Below, piece by piece: positions 35,571-45,085 of a DNA stretch of 64,000 nt. The notes under the pieces are model-generated. The model was not told the DNA's origin. It did no database searches and saw only the letters and a program-made list of their open reading frames with translations. Location of the stretch: the NCBI GenBank assembly GCA_963922205.1, contig CAWUHX010000090.1:558001-622000 (forward strand), in the 5' to 3' direction. This DNA comes from Romanomermis culicivorax (lineage: Eukaryota > Nematoda > Enoplea > Mermithida > Mermithidae). The stretch's first letter is position 1. Each line of letters begins with the position of its first letter. A program made the translations under genes and the position numbers.

Positions 35571-37072
35571 CACAAGCATGGCTACTTTACGTATAATTTA
35601 ATTTTTACTTACCTTTATGGTTCTGTTAGTCATTAATAAAAATGACTCGAAAATGTTCAGATTGTGGATTAATTATAGCTGGTTTGATTGAGAGTAAGGT
35701 TAAGATTTTTCTGTCAATAGTACACTGGGCGAATTTAGCAAATATCTACCAAAATATGATCTGGTCCATCAGTGGCTGCATTAAACAAGTTTTATTGGCA
35801 ATATTAAGTTGGGAACCTGCCAGTGGCAGAGAGTCCACGTTTGGCACCTTCAGTAGGCGGACATATTATGGCTTAGACAAGCAAGTCAGGCCATTGGACA
35901 TTAAAGCTTACATCAAAATTTGAAATTTTAAGGGTTTAGTTCAGATATTAAAGACAGCTCCAACATCCCAGTGATCATTTTCTGTGTTTAAAAAGCAATT
36001 TCTGTGCTAAAAAAATATATTTCAACAATTCATTTCTATTTTCAATATTTCTGACGACAGACTTCATATATTATCACAATTTTTTAAAATTCGATATAAT
36101 ATTCAAAATCTATAGTAGTTAAACTAACTGTGAATAAAAAAGTTCATCATGTCCTGGACAGACTCCTGCAATCATGAATGTTTTTTCAAGCATTCAGAAT
36201 AATAAGAATTTTTATTTCCTCCTGGTCCAAAAAAATTTGTATATTTTTTGCATTTCTAATGAATATTGTCGCTGATTAATTACCAGGAGGTTCAACGAAC
36301 ATAAAAATGTTATTTAATTGTCAAAATATTATAATGAATTATTTTTCTGAAGATCCTACTATCATTAACTGTGATAATTTGGGTGTGAAAACTAATCTAA
36401 GATCTAGAAGTTTAAGCCCTTTGGGCATATGTAAGAGCCTGGGGCAAAGCCTAAGTCAAGATTTATATTTTACAAAAAATGAATTGAATGTGATAAGTTT
36501 TGGATACATAACATCGTTATACTGTTCTGTATATCCGGAAAGGTCATGCATGGGATTGCGATAGCAACAATTTAATTAACTAAAGGAAATGGAGAAGTCA
36601 TTCATCTGTGATACAGGCAACATTGCTTCTTGAACATGATGTTAATTACCACAATTAGGCCTTTATAGCTTGATCATAAACAACATCAAAATATCAACGA
36701 CTGTAATTAATTTTACATCATGGGAAATCACATAATTATATTAATTCTCCTGAACTTTTCTGAAATATAAATCATGTGCTAAGATTCAGATTATAAAGAT
36801 TGTTTATTTCAATTTAATGTTTTAGCCTGACGTTCTATGTACTCAACAACAGAAATGACTGAATAATTTATTTGTGCAGTAAGGAAGTGTTGGATTCGTC
36901 AGAAATTATCCTTGAACAATTGTATGTGTGCTTGCACGTTGCTTATAAACCTGACTTCTAAACTGTTTCACAGGTCATAGTCTAACGGCTGAAGTTCTAT
37001 ATACACTGCAACAATCATGGGAAATTTAGATTAATATTTTTTAACTAATCTGTTTGCCTTGTAAGTTTAACT
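35571..37072. other. Intergenic, nothing recognised
   Basis: AT-rich with two ORFs of 85-93 codons (35642, 36307) lacking any family resemblance. Confidence 0.4.
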
Positions 37073-37290
37073 ACTATAGTATGTTTTTTTATAAAATGCT
37101 TGTAAACAGAAAATGATGGGAAATAAGCCATTCACACATAGCACTGTAAGATTTTTCATTCAAAAGTTTTAAAGTGTTAGTCATGCAGCTGTAATATATG
37201 ACTTATGGTTTAGAAGGAAATAGTAAAGACATGGAATAGCACTTGCTTTCACAGTAGCGTGCCTGAAAAATAATGCAGTGAAATGAAACT
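37073..37290. mobile_element. MITE family beta, copy 7
   Basis: Begins CTATAGTATGTTTTTTTATAAAATGCTTG, with the same start and internal order as 62728-62972 (for example TGTAAGATTTTTCATTCAAAAG); the right end is diverged. Confidence 0.5.
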
Positions 37291-37620
37291 ACTGTTTATT
37301 TCACTCAGATTATACAAACTTTTGTTTATTAGTGGAAAAAATGAAATTTTTCCACGTTGACCTCAGCTTTCTCAAACATATTTAGTTGACTGAGTAGAAG
37401 CCAAGATGTACAGAAATGACGAAAATTTGAGATTTTTATGCAGTGCACTTAAATACATTCTATTTTGTTAAATGGCGACAATGACAGAGCTCTGTATCCT
37501 TGTAAGACTTGAGTTACAGGCAGTAATTGGAAAAATTTTACCCGTAAGAACGACATCTTTCAATTTTTCTGTTGAAATGCGTATCATATGCATCGAATGC
37601 ACATCAAGCAATCATGAACA

Positions 37621-38062
37621 CTTGGCCTCTCTAGGTGTAGTGGTATTGACCTCCAACTACAAGACTTGAAAACCAGATTCCATTCTGGGTGTAACCCAAA
37701 ATTGAATTTCTAGTAGCTGGCCTAGGCAGACACAACCTTTCATTCAAACTAGGTCAATAAATTGTGTAGTCAAGCTTGGTGCGCTCCCTGCGGTGGTCCC
37801 AGTTAGCATCTTGGTAGTAAGATGCAGTGAATAAGGTGGTGGCCCTGTTCCATTTGTGAAGTAGGAGGCTGAGAACGAGTCCTGCCTATTCAGCAAAAGC
37901 TAGCCAGTAGAAGGCAGCCTGCACTAAGCAACCAAAGCATCAAAACAGCATCTTTCATATGAGGTGGACACTTACATCAGCCTATAGTCCTGTAAGACCT
38001 GCCTTTCTGGCTATGGGAAAAGTTACAAGTGTACCTGCAAAAAAAATCAGAAAAAAAGAAAA
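37621..38062 (+). mobile_element. tRNA-derived SINE (copy 3)
   Basis: Full-length but diverged. Box A is decayed (CTAGGTGTAGTGGTATTGACC); box B region ACCAGATTCCATTCTGG. The body aligns with 6248-6677 and an A-rich tail ends it. Confidence 0.8.
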
Positions 38063-38261
38063 AATTATGAAGAGTGAGTGGTTTAACACCTGATCTATAG
38101 CAAATATACCACTTTCAGCCCGAAGTTATAATCTTGATTAGTTTTACAAACTTTACACTAGGCTCAAGGAGAAAAGTTTTTTGTGCAAAATGTCTTAGAC
38201 TAGTGTGTCGAGTGCTGATAACTGTTTCTAGTTTATAAGATGGTTTCTTTATAATTTTTTC

Positions 38262-38692
38262 TTCTTTCAGTTTTTGCAAATGCACCTGTACCCGTTTTCC
38301 TATAGCCAGAGAGGCAGGCTCCACAGGGCTCTATAGTCATGTAAGTGTCCATCTTACATGAGGGGTACTTTTCGGGTGCTTTGGCTATTGGAGACCATAT
38401 TCCTTTGGGTGTTTTTTCTAGTGGAGACCACATTCCACAGGCTAGCTTCTGCGTGACGAGCAGGACTTGTTCGACTGCCTACTCATAATTAGAATAGTAC
38501 ACCTTGTCCTTCAACACACATTATTGCCAAAATGCTAACGGGACATTGGCAAAAAGCGTTTCAAGCTTGTCTAAGCAATCTACTCTGGGAGAATGAAAGG
38601 CTGCGTCTGCCTGGGCCAGTTGCCAGAAAAATTATCGAATCTTATTCTCGAGACTAGTAGTTGGAGTTGGTTACCACCAGACCAAGCCCTAC
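38262..38692 (-). mobile_element. tRNA-derived SINE (copy 4), inverted
   Basis: Minus-strand copy about 200 bp from copy 3 and in opposite orientation, so the two could pair as a hairpin. Body and head both recognisable; the head is diverged. Confidence 0.8.
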
Positions 38693-38794
38693 TTCCGAAT
38701 ATTTACATGTTATAGTGTGTAATGTCACATTACTTTTTTAGCCATGTTTACTCTGAAACATGCATAAAAGAGGTCTACATGATTTTTTTTTCAA

Positions 38795-39219
38795 TTTTTG
38801 CGGGTACACCTACCCATTTTCCTATAGCTGGAAAGGCAGGCTTTACAGGACTATACGGTCATACAAGTGCCCACCTTGTATGAGAGGCGCCCTTCAGGTG
38901 CTTTTTACCGCCTAGTGGAGGCCACATTCCACAGGCTGGCGTCTGCCTGACAAGCAGGACTTGATTGGCCACCTACCTCATAATGGAATGGGCCCACCTC
39001 CTCATTCGCCGCACTATCGCCAACATGCTAACTGGGCTGAGTGGACCCCGGCAAGCAGCATTCCAAGCTCGCCTACACAATTTATCTACCCCGAGAGGAT
39101 GAAAGGCTGTGTCTGCCTGGGCCAGCTACCAGAAATTCAATTTCGGGTTACACCCGGAATCGAACCTGGTTCTTGAGACTAGTAGTCAGAGTCGATAACC
39201 ACTAGACCAAGGCGGCCCA
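38795..39219 (-). mobile_element. tRNA-derived SINE (copy 5), best preserved
   Basis: The minus strand starts with box A TTGGTCTAGTGGTTATC and a canonical box B, GGTTCGATTCC. It is the closest to an active-looking promoter among the five copies. Confidence 0.88.
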
Positions 39220-39561
39220 GAGGTCTACATGATGTTCACACATGAATTATGGAGACAATTTCGACCGCTACAATAAGCTCCCTTGGAAGAAGCCCTCATC
39301 TCAACTATCTCACGATTCTAAAATTTGATGAAGTTCCAGAGACGACAGATCAATAATGAGATAAAATCCAATTGTCTTCAAGTTAGAAACTTACATTGAT
39401 CTTCATGGAAAGTGATTTTTTGATATGTTTACATGTGCTTCTATATCCGGAAATCAGGTTTGTGTAGAACTTCAATTCTTTCGATTTTTTTGCAAATTCT
39501 GAAGTAAACGATGCCTGTAGATAAAAACGGTCAGTGCAAAATTACAAAAGTTAATCTGGGC

Positions 39562-40688
39562 AGGATATTCTCATGTGAGCGATTCCCAAGTCAGCCATTC
39601 CTAATTGAGCGATTCCCAATGTAGCGAATTCCCAAATGAGTGAATTCCCAATTGAGTGATTCCTAATTTAGTGAATTCTAGATTGAACAAATTCCCAAAT
39701 GAGGGAATTCCCAATTCCACCATTCCAAACGAGCAATCGAGAATTCAATAACACTTTCTTAATATTTTTCTTTGTTCATATTTTTCTTTATATGTATTTT
39801 TTCTTTCGTTTTCTGTGTGTATTGCTTATGTTTTTGTTTATGTATGTTTTCACATTTGCGTCTTTTTATCTTTCCTTCATTTTCTTCCATCTTCTCTTCT
39901 AATTTTTCCTTCTTTTGCTCATGATACAATAAATAAAAAGTTGTCATTTGAAATAACCGTAGTCTTCTGTATAACTCCTGTACAGTTCGGCATGCTCGGG
40001 TTTTTAATGGTTGCAGTATGAAGAATATAAACAAAAAAATGCTGGAAGAAACAAAACATCAAGTGAAAGCAATCATTAAAAAATGAAGCCATTAAGAATA
40101 AGTGAAAATGGGTGGAAAAGCATTTTGATAAAAAAGAACAAGCAAGATAGAGGAAGCAGCAACGAAGATAGAAAAAATGATGTAAAAAATACTAAAAGAG
40201 TGAAAGAAAGAGGAGAACAGAAAAAGAGAATAATAAAGAATTAAAAGCATAGAAATAAGATGAAAAGTATGTCAGAATGAAAAAAATCGAAAGAGATAAA
40301 ATTATATAGGAAATAGAGTGTGCCGAATTCTTTAAGAATTATATGGGAGACCATGCTTATTAAAATGACAAATATGTATTTTTTCATGAGCAAATCAAAA
40401 AATGCAAATGACACGAAAAAAGAAAATACGAGAAAGGTGAGACAAAAGATAAAAATGCAAAATAAACATAAACGAAAACCTAAGCAACACATAGAACGAA
40501 AAGAACAAACCATATGCAGAGGAAAATATGAGGTAAAGAAGGAAAATCTGAAGATAGTGTCATTAGATGCTCTATCGCTCATTTGGAATCACCTAATCAA
40601 GAATTCGCTCATTTGGTAATTTACACTATTGGGAATGATTCACATGGGAATCACTCAAATCGGAATTCGCTCGCTTGGGAATAGCTCT
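39562..40688. mobile_element. Fold-back element with tandem-repeat inverted arms
   Basis: The left arm (about 39571-39733) is made of 14-16-bp units such as GAGCGATTCCCAATT and GAATTCCCAAATGAGT. The right arm (about 40568-40688) carries the inverse complement (CTCATTTGGAATCAC, CGCTCGCTTGGGAAT). The core of about 830 bp is low-complexity with no transposase. TCTGGGC occurs just outside both ends (about 39555 and 40688), a possible short target duplication. Architecture matches the MULE at 9387, so I infer a non-autonomous relative or look-alike. Confidence 0.7.
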
Positions 40689-40689
40689 C

Positions 40690-41090
40690 TGGGCTATCCT
40701 ATGTACTAGAGCACAGAGGACACCAGGATTGAGACTGGGTGACCCACTCTGACGATACTTATGATATTTAATCTTTGTATCAGATTGTCTGAAATGGTAC
40801 CGCACACAGATCCGGCTGCCGAAACTCCCTCTTATCAAAATTCATTCAATTTTAGGAAACACTGGTTATTTTTTTTTGCTGAAGAAAACACAATATTGGT
40901 GTCTGATTTATTATTCATACTTGAATTTTGTTTCGACTTGTTCAATAGTAATCTACTTAGTAAGCAGTACATTATTAGTAACTTGATGGAATTTACTATT
41001 GTTCCAGTACTTTATTCATTGGTTACTTAGTTTTTATCATTTGAATTTCTTATCGACAAACTATCTTGCTTTTGACTATATTTTAACCAA
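40690..41090. other. Upstream region of the intronless receptor
   Basis: An 89-codon ORF (40761-41030) has no recognisable content. I see no clear TATA box. Confidence 0.4.
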
Positions 41091-42104
41091 ATGGACAACT
41101 TGTCCAATATCACGGACCAGCCTACTATGATATATTATTCTCAATGGACAATACAGCCATTCTTCTATGCTATAATTGTTATCACAGTGATTACACAGTA
41201 TTCGGCAGCAGTTATCAATATATTGATCTTTGGACTCGTTGCCTATGATCGCTCCTTAAAAACCAAAACTCATTTTTTCGTCTATATTTCCTATTGTACA
41301 TTCGTCCAAGGTTGCACATGTTTCTGGTACGGTATTACAGGAACTTTAAAATTGACTTTTATACCCTACGATGATCCAACCGTGTTTTTCATGCATAGGA
41401 TCACATGTTTTTTGGGCTATACCGGCATCACATTTTTGGGCACGACTTTCGAATCTATCATGTTCATCATGTCTTTGGATAGAATCGTGGCCGTCATAAA
41501 ACCCATAACTTACAAAACGTTGCGGACGTCAATGGTACACAAAATTTGTGTCAGTTGTGGCTTCGGTCCGGCTATGGTCACTTTGCTTTTCACATATTTT
41601 CACAGTGATGGTGCAGTCTATTCAGATCAACAAATCGTCTATTGCTACTCGTTGACTGCGCCTTTGAGCATAGTCGCCCGGCGCCTGATCACCCAAATAA
41701 TTTTGGTGTCACGATTTTTGTGCATCTTATGCAGCGTCTTAGTTGCTTGCTTGATGCTCTTTAATACTTGCAAATCGAAGAAACTTTTCTCGAAAACGAA
41801 CCAAGTTCAAAATTTATCATCTAAGCAAATAGCCGCAAAACAGTTCAAGATGGAGCAGACACCTTTTTTTGTGTATATGGCCGTTATAATCGGGTTGAAC
41901 TCTGTCCTCGGGATCCCTTTTACCATAATGCAGCTATTTTTCATCTCAAATACGTTGAATGCCACAACAGTTTTCTTGAATGCATTTGGCATGTTGATGC
42001 AAGCCACCTGCTACCTACTCGAAGCATTGGTACTTTTGCTGAAAAATCGTGTCGTTCGTGCATTGGCATTGAAACAAATATTTCACGTGGAACCAATTGC
42101 TTGA
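41091..42104 (+). CDS. Rhodopsin-like 7TM receptor, intronless
   Basis: A single open frame of 337 aa from the first ATG, which is followed by two N-glycosylation sites (N3LS, N6IT). TM1 about 22-50, TM2 60-84, TM3 100-128, TM4 150-170, TM5 198-224, TM6 257-284, TM7 292-317. TM3 ends MSLDRIVAVIKP with Asp130-Arg131-Ile132 in the place of the DRY motif. Cys106 (TM3 start) and Cys185 (second extracellular loop) are placed for the conserved disulfide. There is no NPxxY in TM7, which reads CYLLEALVLLLKNR. This matches nematode Srsx/Srv-like rhodopsin-type chemoreceptors (inferred). It is unrelated in sequence to the three-exon receptors. Local base composition is less AT-rich than its flanks, as expected for real coding sequence. 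It may be a retrocopy or an ancestrally intronless gene. Confidence 0.85.
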   Translation: MDNLSNITDQPTMIYYSQWTIQPFFYAIIVITVITQYSAAVINILIFGLVAYDRSLKTKTHFFVYISYCTFVQGCTCFWYGITGTLKLTFIPYDDPTVFFMHRITCFLGYTGITFLGTTFESIMFIMSLDRIVAVIKPITYKTLRTSMVHKICVSCGFGPAMVTLLFTYFHSDGAVYSDQQIVYCYSLTAPLSIVARRLITQIILVSRFLCILCSVLVACLMLFNTCKSKKLFSKTNQVQNLSSKQIAAKQFKMEQTPFFVYMAVIIGLNSVLGIPFTIMQLFFISNTLNATTVFLNAFGMLMQATCYLLEALVLLLKNRVVRALALKQIFHVEPIA

Positions 42105-42223
42105 ATTCCGTGTAAGAAGTCTCTTTGAATCATTCGTTTCTGCTTTTGTCACAGTTATCCACATATTTTTCACATTATTACTTATTTGTAATACTTTGAG
42201 CTTTCACCATATTTACTGTAAGT

Positions 42224-42229
42224 AATAAA
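42224..42229 (+). terminator. Poly(A) signal of the intronless receptor
   Basis: AATAAA about 120 nt downstream of the TGA stop. Confidence 0.55.
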
Positions 42230-42350
42230 TTATTTCTTTGTAGTAACAATGACTTATTTTTGTTACCCATCTATACCCTTTGCAGCAAAATATACAGAAG
42301 CAGCCCTTCAAGTATTGAAGCTATTTCAGTACCATCACAAGATAGTTTTA

Positions 42351-43166
42351 GACCCGTATTCAAAATCACGTGTTAGGGGCATGTTAGGCTGACACGGTGT
42401 TAAATTTTGGCTAACACGGTGGTAACACAGTGCTAAGTTTTATCCACGTATTCACAATCCCGTGTTAGGGTCGACAAATGGAAAAGTTAAGGCGGCGTTC
42501 TAAACCTGCCCCCTACCAGTGTTAGCAGTGTGTTAGCAGTAGTCTGTTTGTTAATTATTTCAACTGTAATGGATATTATTCACCTATTGGATCATATTGA
42601 TGAAAATGAAGAAATAGTACATCATATTCGTCACATTCGAGATAGGGCCAATCCATTTGAGGGCTAGGGGATAACGTTACCTCTAAACCAAGGTACCAAT
42701 TGTCGAAAAATGGTGTCCGAGACTTGATTACGCTCCTCCAGGATCAATTAGAAAATTCTGGTCGAAATCATGTGATTCCTCCAGCACTTCAGGTTAATAC
42801 AAAATCATAAGTTTTATTCATGAAAATTAACTGCTCATCAAATGACTGTTCCAACTCAAAGATTACATACTGAAAAAAGCTGGCATTGTTGAAAAACATT
42901 GTTGACATTGACCACAATTTTCTTTCCTGTTATATCCTTTTTCATATTAAAAAACATGATTGAGCTTATTTTGCCACCCTGTTACAAAAGTAACATAGTG
43001 GTAACACGGTGTTGGCTAACAGAGACTTAACAGGCTATTGTGAATACGAGGTGATACTTGACACGGTGTTAGCTCGATCGTTGTGTTAGCCAACACGGTG
43101 TTAAGTCCTAACACCGTGTTGGTCCTAACACCATGTTGACTTAACACGCGATTGTGAATACGGGCC
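42351..43166 (+). mobile_element. PIF/Harbinger DNA transposon, deleted
   Basis: The element is 816 bp and flanked by TTA target duplications (42348-42350 and 43167-43169), the TWA site typical of this superfamily. The ends are GACCCGTATTCAAAATCACG and, inverted, GGCCCGTATTCACAATCGCG. The sub-terminal regions repeat palindromic TAACACCGTGTTA-type units many times. The interior holds the start of a HARBI1-like transposase only. Confidence 0.88.
42570..42800 (+). pseudogene. Harbinger transposase N-terminal relic
   Basis: The plus strand from ATG 42570 reads MDIIHLLDHIDENEEIV..., then an IRDRANPFEG block that matches the conserved 'RDRxNP' N-terminus of PIF/Harbinger transposases, then TAG. 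Shifted frames continue with an LNQGTNCRK-like piece and 'LLQDQLENSGRNHVIPPALQ'. The DDE domain is absent (internal deletion). Confidence 0.75.
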
Positions 43167-43169
43167 TTA

Positions 43170-44260
43170 GAGATTTTGGTCGAACGATACCCAACATGTT
43201 CAACAAGTATCCACAGTGTGCTTTGATGCAAGAAAAGTAAGGAAGGCAAGATGCATACAAAATAGCTGATATCAGCAATATTATGCAAATATATACTTCA
43301 CTGGATAACAGCATAGATGGGCCTTATTTGTATTGCAGGTCGCTCCTTGGAAGTAAAAGAAGGTTATCAGTCTTTGGACTAGTTGAAAATTCTTGTTGGC
43401 TAGGCCTCAGATATAGTGCAACAGTTCTCGCCCAGATCTGTCAACAACAAACAATTATTAATTACTGGGCCCTCACAGAACAGACCTCATAGACTCCCAG
43501 AAAACAATTCATACCCACTGGAAGGCATGGGGTAGAAGAGTCCCAAAACTGTCTGTCATCCACCTGATGTCTGCAAGAAGCAATGGCTGAACTAAAAGCC
43601 CTTTGTGTACTTACTGCACTGTTGAGTAAATATGCAAATTTATATATAATAAACAATAATAATTTCAAGAATGGGGACGGACCACTAAATATTGTATGCA
43701 AATATGAATAGTAACTGGGGGGGGGCAAAAGTTTATTGATGGGTGCCGGCATAAAATAGCAAAAATGCTACAAAAATCAGGAATCATCAACGAATAATTT
43801 TTCTCCATAACTTCCGTTTTACTTTGGCGCCATGCAAATTTTTCTACGGCACCAGACGCCCATCGTTGATTTGCATGTTGACTTCTCAATCACAAATGGG
43901 TCGCAACAGGGTGCCCAAAATTCATACGCGCTTACAGCTTCTCATTTTTATCAAAACCTTCCCTTGAATTGTTTTACAGCAAAGTTTAATACAGGCTTTA
44001 ATATCACTTCAAACAGTTTGCTATCTATGTGATTTTCCATCATTTTCCCCAATTTCCAACAAAAAATTCGTCAAAAGCCAACTTTTTACATTATCAAACT
44101 GAAAATATCCCGATTTATAACATGTGATCCTAGAAACGGAATCAGATTCCTTCAATGTCACATCTTTTGATCATGGTTCAAAGTACAGAACAAAATTTTA
44201 CTTTTCATGATGTCGTCCATGAAAGCTTCCAACATTTTCGGAATTTTTTAAGCTTTACTC
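43170..44260. other. Intergenic, nothing recognised
   Basis: Small ORFs on both strands without domain content; a short G run at about 43718. Confidence 0.4.
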
Positions 44261-44350
44261 ATTTTAGAATGATCGATGCAGCAAGTGGAGCTTCGGCAAA
44301 TGCTTTCTTTGAAATTGAATTTTCTTTGAAATCATATTCAACAAATTATG
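44261..44350. mobile_element. MITE family alpha, partial copy 2
   Basis: Starts ATTTTAGAATGATCGATGCAG and matches one end of the 53729-53956 copy for about 60-80 bp, then diverges. Confidence 0.5.
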
Positions 44351-44490
44351 GGCATACATAAATCTTGCATTCACACTGAACATTGATTTTAAACTAAGCT
44401 ACAGCTTACTGACCGAACGTTCAGATGCATTAACTAAACCCGTATCATACACTCATACATAAAAACTTGACATATTCCTACAATTTAGGA

Positions 44491-44865
44491 ATGTTGGGAG
44501 TCAGTTCCTGTGACATTCTGTGTAGAAGCAGGTTCAGTTTTTATTGGCTGAAATATTTTTACAGTAAGATTGAAAGTATCACATTTCAAGTGAAACATAA
44601 TTATGTTCAAGACCAGGTCATTGCTGCACTGCCCATTGAGTATCCATGTAACAGAGATCTGTATTGGCTTCAAAAGTGCACCCAGCTTCCAGGGAACTCC
44701 TCTCTGGACAAGGTTTCTGCTATCTCACTGATTTTGTTTTGTGCTATTGGTTTTATATATACATGTTTGATAAGTGTCTCTGAGTCTTATGAAATATTGT
44801 TTGGTTGTAGAAAAAAGTGTGTGAAAGATTTGCACCAGACCTCTGACCTTCTGACTGCAAATTAA
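44491..44865 (+). CDS. Hypothetical small protein with one TM segment
   Basis: Open frame of 124 codons from ATG 44491 to TAA. One strongly hydrophobic segment (ISLILFCAIGFIYTCLISV, about residues 77-95) follows a Cys-containing N-terminal part, with a short basic tail after it. I do not recognise a family, the frame could equally be chance, and no splice or poly(A) context settles it. Confidence 0.2.
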   Translation: MLGVSSCDILCRSRFSFYWLKYFYSKIESITFQVKHNYVQDQVIAALPIEYPCNRDLYWLQKCTQLPGNSSLDKVSAISLILFCAIGFIYTCLISVSESYEILFGCRKKCVKDLHQTSDLLTAN

Positions 44866-45085
44866 ACGTTTGTTCATGTTAAAAGATGCTCGGATTCCCG
44901 TCTTTGTTTATGATATATTTTTTCAATTTGAAATTTTCACAGAGAGCACTGAAAATCATTACCAATCACAAAAGCTTTCTGGATCATTTAATACACAATC
45001 TCTGTGGAAAGAATTCACTTTATAAATATTCGGGATCGCAAATTCACATAAACTTTCGTGCAATGAACATTTGCATGCATTTTGT

